DNA of 64,000 nucleotides, from NCBI RefSeq assembly GCF_040581485.1, contig NC_090128.1:17414931-17478930 (forward strand), written 5' to 3'. Positions 10,346 to 19,572 of the stretch are shown piece after piece; position 1 is the stretch's first letter, and every line of letters begins with the position of its first letter. The notes under the pieces were generated by a model. The model did no database searches and was not told the origin of the DNA. It was given only the letters and a program-made list of their open reading frames with translations. Source of the stretch: Linepithema humile (lineage: Eukaryota > Arthropoda > Insecta > Hymenoptera > Formicidae). Made by a program: the position numbers and the translations under genes.

Positions 10346-11339
10346 GATACTAGTTTTCACGTAGACACAAAATGAAATACAAAAATGCTGTATCTTCTTT
10401 ATTGTTGCTGCTGTTGTTACTGCTGTTGCTGCTGCTGCTGAACCCGCACGTTCGAATGTCAGAAAACGAATGATTAAAATTTTTCCAATCGCATGGAGTA
10501 GAAAATCGGAAAAGTAGTGGGAAAATGCGTGCGCATAAAAATTTTGAGTCATCTGATTGGATACGATGTTTATTGCTTCTACATTTTCTCGAATTCTCTT
10601 AAAAACGACCGTTGATAAAAGAAGGAGTAAGGACATCGGTTCGTGCGCTGTTACATCCTGCACAGTCTCGCATTACAATTATTCGGAAAAAAATCAAAAA
10701 GGGTACAAAAGGAAGAGAAACTGAGGACTGAGGAATGAGAAAAAATTAAAATATTGCAGTCAACGGAATTTTTACGAGCTTTCATCCTAAAAAGCTCTAA
10801 AACACTATAAATCTCCAATCCGATAAAACTATTTATTTACACTTGGACCCTGGAAAAATTACATTTTAAACATATGGAATCTAAAGGGTTAGACAAAAAA
10901 AAGATCGGAAATATCCGTACCGTTAAAAAAAGAAGCAATTTACAATAGGGTAAGCAAATGTAAACCTTTTTTATATTACATGTGAAAGTTTATTACTGTG
11001 AGTTTTCGAAATTAAGTTTTGCTCACGTACTAACTCTCAATTAAATTGTAAAAAGTTATAGGAAAAGAATATCGACATCGTCCGAAGGGTATTTTTTGTC
11101 TGGTAAACCCTTCGAACACTAAAGTAATATACATCTTGTAAAGTTGCCGCCAATGTGCGGAAATCTTTGTGAAAGATGTACAACTTGAAACCGATTGATT
11201 TTTTTGATCCGACTGAAGGTATAAATAGGAGATTTGAGACGGAGAAAAATCGCATTTCAAAATTCTCAGTGTAGTGGACAACACGCGTCGTGTTTCTTCG
11301 TATCGTGAATTCGGGCGAAATTATCTTGAGTACGCGAAA
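10346..11339. other. Divergent intergenic region of the Maverick
   Basis: This separates the minus-strand gene from the plus-strand genes and must hold both promoters. A CAG/CTG-type trinucleotide run lies at 10400-10440, inside the discarded N-terminal extension. A TATAAATA box is at 11220-11227, followed by a possible TCAGT initiator at 11266-11270 and the first plus-strand ATG at 11340. Minus-strand ORFs at 11030-11284 overlap this promoter and look spurious. Confidence 0.55.
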
Positions 11340-12461
11340 ATGGTTGAGAATTTAAGAAAAACCGTCGAGACATGCTTACTACTGTCACGCGCTTTGTGCG
11401 GACTCGATGTGAGCAGATATTTATCGCTGTTATCAGACAACGATGAAAAAAATTTTGAAGTGTTTGCGAAATTTGCGGGGCTGTGTCCTAGTGCAGTGCT
11501 AGCGGTGCTATTTCGCTTGGGGCATTTTGCCTCCTATCAGAGACTTGTAATCTACGCGGGTGAAGTTATCGAAATGAGAAGTATTTTCGGTGATGGAGAA
11601 GTGGAGGATGCGGGTGGGCATATAGCTTTTCTATTATTTTATTTTCATCGATCGATTTCGGAAGCGAGTGAAAACGGTGAGTTTATATTCCAATTTTTAT
11701 TATATATATATGTATATATAATTTTCAAAAATTAAAAGAGTAAAATCTTTTAGGAGTAGAACATCGGAACGTATCGCCTCGCAGGATCGCGGGGGTGAGA
11801 GGAGTGCAACGTATTGCACGTCCTGAAGAGTATACTCCTCCTCACGGAATAAGGCGACGGGCTGATACTTCACCCGAAGCCGGACCCTCACGTGAGTCTT
11901 ATCACACATTCTTTTATGAAAAATAAGCATTTCATATTGGTAAATTTTTTTAAAATAATGAAATATTAAATGTTTTTAGGGCGTGCACGTATCGAGCTCA
12001 CACCTGAGCCACCTCTCGTTAACTTGGATAGCGAGAGCGAGGAAGAAGAAGTTGGAACTCACGAAGTGAGTTCATTTGACGAGGAAGAGATTTTTTCACC
12101 AGGTGAGTAATGAGAAATTTATCGCAGTAAGAAAATGGATAAAAATTTTTTAACCGCTAAAAAACAATGGTGAATTTTTTAGAGTTTAACCAAGAAGGTG
12201 AAAATACAATAATAATAGAAGATTCGGAGGAGGAGGAGGAGGATGAGGATGATGATGATAATGAGGTACAAGAGGAAGATATGGGGGAGGAGTTGAGTGG
12301 AACGGAAGAACAGACTCTAGAGGAACTTTTGAGGGAAAGAGGTAAATACAATTATACATTTTTGCATAGATAACGCTTTCATACTCGAATACCTTTATTC
12401 TAACCGGAGGAAATTTTTAGGAATTGTTTTCCCGGAAATTTCTTACTCGCCGGAATATTAG
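11340..12461 (+). CDS. Five-exon Maverick gene, acidic C-terminal region
   Basis: I join five exons: 11340-11676, 11754-11891, 11980-12102, 12183-12341 and 12421-12461. Each intron has GT..AG borders, and the phase is kept at every join (one nucleotide carried over each time). The predicted protein is 265 residues. It starts at MVENLRKTVE; the frame extends upstream to 11274 but without an ATG. The N-terminal 110 residues are helical and include LLSRALCGLDVSRYL. The middle is Arg/Pro-rich. The C-terminal third is strongly acidic, with long Glu/Asp runs (12223-12270). A TATA box lies 113 bp upstream. No family was recognised. Spliced genes are unusual in Polintons. The last exon may be alternative, because exon 4 could also join the polymerase exon in frame. 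Confidence 0.65.
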
Positions 12462-12518
12462 TGATCAATGATCAACACGATCAACGGTGAACAAGAAAGG
12501 GAATAATCCTGTATAAAG

Positions 12519-12643
12519 GTGAGAGAATTTAATATGAAATGTATTACTATTTTTAATTTTAACAACGCGTAAAATTCGAGTATGGAAGTGTAAAAACAAT
12601 AATTTTAAAGATAAACTAATTCGTTTGTTTTCGATTTTTCCAG
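12519..12643 (+). other. Putative intron ahead of PolB
   Basis: A donor-like AAAG/GTGAGA at 12518/12519 and a pyrimidine-rich acceptor TTTTTCCAG ending at 12643 frame an AT-rich stretch. It could be a 5'-UTR intron of the polymerase transcript or the last intron of a longer transcript from the gene upstream. The acceptor leaves the polymerase frame open back to 12644. Confidence 0.5.
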
Positions 12644-12669
12644 TTCAGTTTGGTGGAGGAGGGGGAGAA

Positions 12670-15600
12670 ATGGAAGAAAACACGCAGCAGCAGCAGCAGT
12701 CGGCGGAAAATCAAGCCGAAGAAACCGACGACAACGAGATAGGAGTTCGTGGGGAGGGGAGACTGGAGAGAGAAGAGGATGAGGAAGCGTTGTTTCCGGA
12801 GAATCAGGTTGGTGCGCCGGAACAGATCGCGAATCATAACGGGGATAATTTTAATTATTTAGATTTAATAAGGGAAAACGTGCGTGAGTTTAGAAATTTC
12901 GGTGTAGTAGGGAGAGAGGCTGGTTTTCGCCTTCGATCATTACCAGAGGGGGAGGAGGTTTACGCGTGGTTAGAAAACGCGTTTCGCGAGCTTCACGCGT
13001 ACGCGGTACTTTCCTGTGTTCCCGGTGATTACATCGGACTTAGTTTCGATTCCCCGAATCTTTCACACGGGCCCGCGGGTATTTCGTTCCGACCATCTCG
13101 TGATTTGACTCACGAGAATATCTGGAACCTCGTGAGTTCGTTAGCTCAAAGCTCCGGGGGCTTGAACGTAGCGCAAGAATTCAATATCCACGTTTACCGT
13201 GTCACTCCTCCTACGGGTCGTGCGGGTAATGCGCTTGATATCGCTGGTAAACGCTCGATTTTAACGATATCCAACTCGGATAACTTATGTTTTCCTCGCG
13301 CACTCGTAACGGCGCAAATTTACAATGAACGTGGTAATTTACGTACGGGTAGCCTACAAGAAAGATGGAACGCCGTGAGATACCGTCATTCCTCGTTACA
13401 ACGTGAGTTGGCATGTGATTTAACGAGGAAAGTCGGTATTACAATTCCAGAAGAGGGTTGCGGTATTCGCGAAATCGAGCATTTTCAGCAATATTTAGCC
13501 GCGGAAAACATCGCGATAATGGTTTATAGCGCGGAAACTTTTGGTCACGGGGGTAAAGTCTTATTTGATGGAAATGCGATACTAGCCTCACTACATCGCG
13601 AACCGGTCGCGTGTTTAAACATATTACATCACGCTGAATTGCGACATTACAGCGTTATTTTAAATTTAAGAGCCGCCGCGGGTAGCCGAGGTTATTGTGT
13701 ACCGTGTAACGTCGGTTACCGCAGCGATGTAAGGGGACACCGATGCTCAAATAAATGCCCTCGGTGTTACGCGGTACCTTCGTGCGAGCGATTCGACGCG
13801 GAACGTATTCATTGCGAAAATTGTAATCGCGAATTTTTCAATCACGCGTGTCTTGAGCATCATCGTGCGCAAAAATCATACGATGGGCAATCGTCTCGTA
13901 GCGTTTGCAACACCGTATGTTTTTGCGAAGAATGCGGTCGTTTAATCGAGCGTAATAGACAACACGAATGCGGTGTGACTTACTGTTCAACGTGTCGTTC
14001 TGCCCAACCGTTGAATCATCTTTGTCACATGCTTCCTCTCCCTCACAAAGCTAATTTCCGTACTAACGACACGGAGCATATTTTGGGAGAGGGAGGAGAG
14101 CAACAACAAAACGCGGGTGAGTGCGTACTTAAAACAGAAAGTCGCGTCGCATTCGTGTTTTACGATTTCGAGACGCGACAGGATGACACGCTTCAAGGTA
14201 CCGCGAGTGTAAATATTCACGTACCTACACTTTGCGTCGCGCAGCAGATTTGCGAAACGTGTGCCGAGATTGAGGATACTTCGGTGCGCTGTCGGTGGTG
14301 CGGTATTCGTGAATACATATTTCGTCGTGATCCTGTAAAGGAGTTTGTAGATTTCGCGACACGTCCGACTAAATATTTTAAACACATAATTTGTATAGCT
14401 CATAACGCGAAAGCATTCGATGCGCAATTTATCCTACGCTATATTGTTGAGAGCGGAACCGCCTTAGAACCGCGGGTAATCTTAAACGGGACGAAAATTG
14501 TAGTACTAACAGTGGGACATACGAAATTTATCGATAGTATTAATTATATGCCAATGCGTTTATCGGAGTTACCGAAGGCTTTTGGCCTGACGAATACTTC
14601 GGACAAAGGCATTTTTCCGCATTTATTTAATACCAACGATAATCAGTCATATGTCGGTCCGTTGCCGGATATTCGATATTATTCACCCGATAGTATGAAT
14701 ACGAACGAGCGAGAAAAGTTTTTAGCGTGGCACGCGGAAATGATTCGTACGAATTATGTGTTTGATTTCGAATGCGAGATATTGCGTTACTGTCGCAACG
14801 ACGTGAATATTCTGAGACGCGCGTGTATGTCTTTCAGAAAGATTTTCTTGAAGTGCGGTCGCGTGTGTCCGTTCGAGGAATGCACAACAATCGCTTCCAC
14901 GTGTATGAGGGTTTTTAGAAAAAACTTTTTACGTGAAAGAGAAATTGGAATAATTCCACCGGGCGGGTACAGACGCGCGAATACCCAATCGCGGAAGGCG
15001 CTTCAGTGGCTGGTGTGGAAGGAGCGCGAGCTCGGACATAACATCACCCACGCAGGACGCACTCGGGAATATCGTCTGCAAGACGGCACGCTAGTCGATG
15101 GTTATTACGAGTCGGTGGAAAACGGTATAACACACTATCACGTGTTGCAATTCCACGGTTGTTTTTGGCACGGATGTCCGTCGTGTTTTAAGATTAATCG
15201 CGATAGGGAACTAACGGTAAACAACGAACGCGGCGATACGATTGATTTGCGTTATGAGCGCACCATCGCAACAACGTATCGTCTTCGAAGACGGGGGTAC
15301 TCGGTGATAGAGAAGTGGGAATGCGTCTTTGATCGCGAAATGATGGAAAATAGGGAAATGCGTGAATTTTTACAAAATCACCCGATGATAGAAATTGAGC
15401 CGCTCAACCCGCGCGATGCGTTCTACGGTGGACGTACGGGGAACATCGTGACGCGGTACGAGATTACGGATACGGAGAAGATACGTTACGTGGATGTGTG
15501 TTCTCTGTACCCGTACGTACTGAAAACCGGGGTTTTCCCGATCGGACATCCCACGGTGTACGTCGCGGAGGAATGCTCGACTCTAATTGGCATAGGACCG

Positions 15601-16866
15601 TGTTACAATTTTGATTCCGTCGAAGGTCTCGTGCGTTGCAGGGTACTCCCTCCGAGTGATCTCTTTCACCCCGTATTACCCTATCGCGTGCGTGGAAAGC
15701 TACTATTCGCGTTGTGTCGCAGTTGTTGCGAAACATTTTCACACGAAGAATGTACCCACGAGCCGTCCGAGCGAGAATTCGAGGGTACGTGGGTATCGCT
15801 TGAATTGCGCAAAGCCATCGACAAAGGTTATCTCGTAACGAGGGTTTGTGAGATTTGGCAATACACCACAGCTCGCTACGATCCCGATACACAGCAGGGT
15901 GGATTATTTACGGAATATATAAACACATTTTTAAAATTGAAACAAGAAGCCAGCGGATGGCCGAGCGAGTGTGAGGATGACGTGTCTAAAGAACAATATC
16001 TTCGCGACTACGAGAAAACCGAGGGTGTCGTTCTCGATAAGCAAAACATCGCGAAAAATCCTGGTTTGCGCTCGGTCGCGAAGCTATGTTTAAATTCTTT
16101 TTGGGGGAAATTTGGTCAACGATCCAACCTGCCGAATACCGAGATCGTAAAAACTCAACAGCGTTTAGCGAGTTTACTCACGAGTCCTCAGCATGAGATA
16201 ATCGAAATATTACCCGTAAACGAGGAAGTGATGTATGTTTCGTGGCGACTGCGAGAAGAGCTGGACGTACCCTCGCCTCTTACTAACGTAGTTATAGCGG
16301 CTTTCACGACGGCACAGGCGCGTCTTGTATTATACGAATATTTAGATAAATTGAATCGTCGCGTTTTATATTACGATACCGACTCGTGTATTTACGTGAG
16401 CAGCGGTGTCTCCGATGAATACGAAGTGCGTAAAGGTAATTTCCTAGGCGATATGACGGACGAACTCGAGAGCTATGGTCGCGGTAGCTATATCGAGGCG
16501 TTTGTATCGGGTGGTCCGAAATTTTACGCATACGTGGTTCGCACAGCGGAAGGGCAAACGCGAGAAGTTTGCAAAGTAAAGGGCATAACTCTAAATTTCG
16601 AAAACTCACGCTTAGTTAATTTTAATAGTATTAGGGAATTATTATTACGTAAAGAGCGAGAAGGTCAAGAGAAGGAGGAGGAAGGGACGGAGTCGGCAAC
16701 GGTAGAATCGCGTTCGATAAATCTATGTTTCAGAGCAATTCGACGTACAGCCTTTCACGAAATAATAACACGCGACGAAGTGAAAGCTTGCACACCCGTG
16801 TTGCTAAAACGTAGATTTCTCGACAGTCGTTGTTCCGTCCCTTATGGATATTTATCCGAACGCTAA
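12670..16866 (+). CDS. polB: Protein-primed DNA polymerase B (Polinton pPolB)
   Basis: This 1398-residue protein replicates the element; family B polymerases of this type start from a terminal protein. I use the ATG at 12670 (MEENTQQ); the frame opens upstream only from non-ATG codons. The first roughly 480 residues hold a Gln/Glu-rich start and several Cys/His pairs (zinc-ribbon-like, about 13690-14010). The 3'-5' exonuclease motifs are YDFET (about residue 498), HNAKAFD (579-584) and YCRNDV (707-711). Polymerase motif A is VDVCSLYP (941-948), motif B is KLCLNSFWGKFG (from 1138) and motif C is YDTDS, with Asp at 1236 and 1238. All catalytic acidic residues are present, so it should be active. 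The next gene begins about 640 bp downstream, and a polyadenylation signal AATAAA is at 16972-16977. Confidence 0.95.
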   Translation: MEENTQQQQQSAENQAEETDDNEIGVRGEGRLEREEDEEALFPENQVGAPEQIANHNGDNFNYLDLIRENVREFRNFGVVGREAGFRLRSLPEGEEVYAWLENAFRELHAYAVLSCVPGDYIGLSFDSPNLSHGPAGISFRPSRDLTHENIWNLVSSLAQSSGGLNVAQEFNIHVYRVTPPTGRAGNALDIAGKRSILTISNSDNLCFPRALVTAQIYNERGNLRTGSLQERWNAVRYRHSSLQRELACDLTRKVGITIPEEGCGIREIEHFQQYLAAENIAIMVYSAETFGHGGKVLFDGNAILASLHREPVACLNILHHAELRHYSVILNLRAAAGSRGYCVPCNVGYRSDVRGHRCSNKCPRCYAVPSCERFDAERIHCENCNREFFNHACLEHHRAQKSYDGQSSRSVCNTVCFCEECGRLIERNRQHECGVTYCSTCRSAQPLNHLCHMLPLPHKANFRTNDTEHILGEGGEQQQNAGECVLKTESRVAFVFYDFETRQDDTLQGTASVNIHVPTLCVAQQICETCAEIEDTSVRCRWCGIREYIFRRDPVKEFVDFATRPTKYFKHIICIAHNAKAFDAQFILRYIVESGTALEPRVILNGTKIVVLTVGHTKFIDSINYMPMRLSELPKAFGLTNTSDKGIFPHLFNTNDNQSYVGPLPDIRYYSPDSMNTNEREKFLAWHAEMIRTNYVFDFECEILRYCRNDVNILRRACMSFRKIFLKCGRVCPFEECTTIASTCMRVFRKNFLREREIGIIPPGGYRRANTQSRKALQWLVWKERELGHNITHAGRTREYRLQDGTLVDGYYESVENGITHYHVLQFHGCFWHGCPSCFKINRDRELTVNNERGDTIDLRYERTIATTYRLRRRGYSVIEKWECVFDREMMENREMREFLQNHPMIEIEPLNPRDAFYGGRTGNIVTRYEITDTEKIRYVDVCSLYPYVLKTGVFPIGHPTVYVAEECSTLIGIGPCYNFDSVEGLVRCRVLPPSDLFHPVLPYRVRGKLLFALCRSCCETFSHEECTHEPSEREFEGTWVSLELRKAIDKGYLVTRVCEIWQYTTARYDPDTQQGGLFTEYINTFLKLKQEASGWPSECEDDVSKEQYLRDYEKTEGVVLDKQNIAKNPGLRSVAKLCLNSFWGKFGQRSNLPNTEIVKTQQRLASLLTSPQHEIIEILPVNEEVMYVSWRLREELDVPSPLTNVVIAAFTTAQARLVLYEYLDKLNRRVLYYDTDSCIYVSSGVSDEYEVRKGNFLGDMTDELESYGRGSYIEAFVSGGPKFYAYVVRTAEGQTREVCKVKGITLNFENSRLVNFNSIRELLLRKEREGQEKEEEGTESATVESRSINLCFRAIRRTAFHEIITRDEVKACTPVLLKRRFLDSRCSVPYGYLSER

Positions 16867-17502
16867 TTGTTATTTCACGATGCTGTTCCTTCGCTCTATT
16901 TTATTATTTAAATAATTACACGCATGTTTTCCCTATATATGTAAAGTTTATAAATTTTTTTGTAAAAAGTAAATAAAAATTGTGTTGTAAAAATAGAATA
17001 AGAATAGGCTAAGAAAATGATAAAATTATAGAAAAAAGTCATGTAAAGATTTAAGAAATAATAAAATTGTTTATATTTTATATCGTTTTTGCTTTGTATT
17101 TATATTCTGAAAAAATAATTCTCCAATGATTTTTCTCCAAGTTTATTTTCCCCTTTCTCTCTCTCTCTCTCTCTCTCCCCACATACATTCACGTAAAACG
17201 ACTATTTTTGCCCAATTCTTTCCGTGGAAAGCAGCTTTTCATCGTGGGGGAGTATCATAAGCTCATGAACTCACTCCCCCGCGCGCGCAGGCGCTGACGC
17301 GAGCAATTCCGCTTGTTCAGCATTTACGCTTGTCCAGCTTCTCCGGTCTGAATTAGCTCGTAAAAGACCGCCGCGAAGTACGCTGGCGCGCGCGCACCTC
17401 CGCCGCGTAATGCCCTCTGCCGCGATGGTAAGCTTACTTCATCGTACCGTTACACGGCTTTTTTTATGTTAGTGAAGACACGAGCGGTGTTCATTTCACA
17501 AG
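16867..17502. other. Intergenic region between PolB and the capsid cluster
   Basis: It holds the PolB polyadenylation signal, an AT-rich part, a CT dinucleotide run (17155-17176) and a GC-rich stretch from about 17270. This is the only long gap before the packed morphogenesis genes, so their promoter is probably here. I see no clear TATA box and no ORF of interest. Confidence 0.5.
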
Positions 17503-18219
17503 ATGGACGTACGCTGGAAACATCCCTGGACGGCTATTGTCAGCGGTCCCACCGGCTGTGGTAAAACGGTCTTTGTAAAATCCTTTCTCAAATATTTACC
17601 CGAAATGGCCGATGTTTCTTTTGAAAGAGTCTTATTTTATTACGCCGAATGGCAAGACGCATATCGTCAACTACAATACATGTTTGCGAAAACAAAAGAG
17701 AAAGTGGGAGGACATGGAAGAGGGGAGGGTAAAATAAAGAGAAATATAATCGAGTTTCGCGAAGGGCTACCGCAAACGGACGATTATTCTTGCGATCCTC
17801 TCGCACCAAAATTGGTGATAATCGACGATCTTATGAGAGAATCATCCTCGTGCGACGTAATCGTGGATCTTTTTACAAAGGGTAGTCATCATAAGAATCT
17901 CAGTGTTATACTCATCACGCAAAATCTATTTCACCAGGGACGTGGACAGCGCGACATATCTCTTAATTCTAACTACATAACCGTCTTCAAGAACCCGCGC
18001 GATCGCGCTCAAATTCGCCATCTCGCGCGACAAGTGTACCCCCATGACCCAAAGTTTCTAGAAGAAGCATACTTTGACGCAACCTCACGCCCTCACGGAT
18101 ATTTATTACTCGATCTGAAACAATCGACTCCGGACAAATATCGATTTCGGACAAACATCTTTCCCGACGATGCGTTGCATTACGTCTACGTACCGCGCAG
18201 ATCATTCTCAAGCGTATAA
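17503..18219 (+). CDS. Genome-packaging ATPase (FtsK/HerA, A32-like)
   Basis: This 238-residue protein is the packaging ATPase that would drive DNA into capsids. The Walker A motif is GPTGCGKT (residues 15-22). The Walker B motif is LVIIDD (104-109), and the sensor-like stretch ILITQN (136-141) places the polar residue typical of the A32 group. The length is normal for Polintons. A Gly/Lys-rich insert (68-80) lies between the Walker motifs. It is the first gene of the tight plus-strand cluster; the next ATG follows 51 bp later. All functional residues are intact. Confidence 0.92.
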   Translation: MDVRWKHPWTAIVSGPTGCGKTVFVKSFLKYLPEMADVSFERVLFYYAEWQDAYRQLQYMFAKTKEKVGGHGRGEGKIKRNIIEFREGLPQTDDYSCDPLAPKLVIIDDLMRESSSCDVIVDLFTKGSHHKNLSVILITQNLFHQGRGQRDISLNSNYITVFKNPRDRAQIRHLARQVYPHDPKFLEEAYFDATSRPHGYLLLDLKQSTPDKYRFRTNIFPDDALHYVYVPRRSFSSV

Positions 18220-18270
18220 AAAGTATGTACTTGCGTTCGCGTGACGTCAGTTGCGAGAGACTTTCACACG

Positions 18271-18654
18271 ATGAAAGAAGCGGTAGCAGCGTCAGACAGT
18301 GCAACGAAAACCGCTAAACGTTCGATCGGAAAGAGAAACGTTTGTCTTCTAGAGGCATTGTGTCATCTGAACAAAAATCAACGCACCTCCTTCCTGCGAA
18401 CCGCGGATGAAAAATTTATTCGCTGTATTTGCGAATGCGTTTTCAACACACTCAATGGTAACGTTGCGCTCGAACGACGCGAAAAAAATCGTCTGAGCAA
18501 ATACAAAACAGCGCTGCGTCGTATCGCGTCAAAGCGTGGAAATTGGAAGAATAAAAGAAAGCTATTGGTACAACGAGGTGGATTCTTATCCTATATCATC
18601 GTTCCTTTATTAGAGGCCTTATTTTCGCGATTTATAGACAGGGCGACGGATTAA
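18271..18654 (+). CDS. Small basic Polinton protein with C-terminal GGFL segment
   Basis: A 127-residue basic protein. I use the ATG at 18271; the frame opens upstream only at a GTG. The core contains KRNVCLLEALCHLNKNQR and many Lys/Arg residues. The C-terminus reads VQRGGFLSYIIVPLLEALF, a short hydrophobic and possibly amphipathic segment after a basic stretch. Proteins with this kind of basic body and GGFL-hydrophobic tail recur in Polintons and adintoviruses, usually without assigned function. A role as DNA-binding core component or membrane-active virion peptide is inferred from composition and position. It sits between the ATPase and another conserved unknown gene. Confidence 0.75.
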   Translation: MKEAVAASDSATKTAKRSIGKRNVCLLEALCHLNKNQRTSFLRTADEKFIRCICECVFNTLNGNVALERREKNRLSKYKTALRRIASKRGNWKNKRKLLVQRGGFLSYIIVPLLEALFSRFIDRATD

Positions 18655-18684
18655 AACACAAGAGAGAAAATAATATTGAGCGTT

Positions 18685-19572
18685 ATGGAAAGAGCGAAAA
18701 AAATGGTTTTAATTTCTACGGAAAATCTCGAGAGAATGCAGCGTCAATTACATCATCCGCAGCCGACTACCGACGGTGTACCTCTGGTGGAAAACACATC
18801 GGGGAACAACGAAAGCGCTAATAATAATAATTCCGTGCGAACTCCCGGGACCCCTTTATCCAGACTCGATGCGGAGTTGAGTCAAATTCTTAATTCACCC
18901 TATCCGAAGGATGAAGCCGAGAGATGGAAGATGTACAAAGAGGTTCTTTGGCGATATCTTCACTTTGTACGAGTAGCACGAGGACGACGAAATCAAGAGG
19001 ACGACACGCGTAACGCCGAGGAAGAAGAAGAGGAAGAAAAAGACGAAAATGCGTTGAACACACGTGAAGGAGTACCGGCGCACGATCTCACGGGCTCATT
19101 CGTTCCGGACTCTAGTCGTACGAGAAGCTTCCCGAAAGAACACGACACAAGTCTCGAGGTGATGAAAAGCGTCGGAAGAATAGTGGAAAGCGTACCGAAA
19201 TCTTACCGTGCCGAAGCTCGCTTACTAACGAAACACCTACTCGATAAAACATCGTCGAGTAGAATTAGCTGGGATGAGCAAGGAGTCGTGACTATAGACG
19301 GTAACGTCGTAAAAGATTCAAATATCTCAGACCTGATAAACGAGGCGATGCGCGATAGAAAAACCGTGAAAGCCGTGGGAAGAATTCAGTTCGCGCGGTT
19401 ACTTCACGACTTGAACATTCCCTCCACACTAGTGAGAAATAAAAAATTATTAGCAGTCGGTTCTTCGCAAAATATCGCGAAACTTAGCGGTCCTACGGCG
19501 AGTTCCACTCCTAAGAGAAACACGGATTCACCGGTAGCGAGACGCCTGCTCGATTGGAATAAATTGGAATGA
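18685..19572 (+). CDS. Conserved Polinton protein of unknown function
   Basis: A 295-residue protein from the ATG at 18685 (MERAKKMVLI). It opens with a block on the pattern MVLISTENLERMQRQ, followed by an Asn-rich linker, a Pro-Gly-Thr-Pro-Leu-Ser-Arg-Leu-Asp segment and an acidic run (EEEEEEEKDE, about residues 113-122). The C-terminal half carries ISWDEQGVVTIDGNVV followed by a helix-rich stretch. Such a two-part layout is found in many insect Polintons next to the integrase. No enzyme motif is visible, so a structural or regulatory virion role is only a guess. Its stop codon overlaps the integrase start (ATGA). Confidence 0.75.
   Translation: MERAKKMVLISTENLERMQRQLHHPQPTTDGVPLVENTSGNNESANNNNSVRTPGTPLSRLDAELSQILNSPYPKDEAERWKMYKEVLWRYLHFVRVARGRRNQEDDTRNAEEEEEEEKDENALNTREGVPAHDLTGSFVPDSSRTRSFPKEHDTSLEVMKSVGRIVESVPKSYRAEARLLTKHLLDKTSSSRISWDEQGVVTIDGNVVKDSNISDLINEAMRDRKTVKAVGRIQFARLLHDLNIPSTLVRNKKLLAVGSSQNIAKLSGPTASSTPKRNTDSPVARRLLDWNKLE

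Noticed and set aside
10346..10663. N-terminal extension of the leftward Maverick gene to 10663
   Set aside because: The extra 106 residues are hydrophobic and Ala-repeat sequence over a trinucleotide run, and a good ATG is present at 10345.
13211..14427. Minus-strand ORFs within PolB
   Set aside because: They overlap conserved polymerase motifs in antisense and show no domain.
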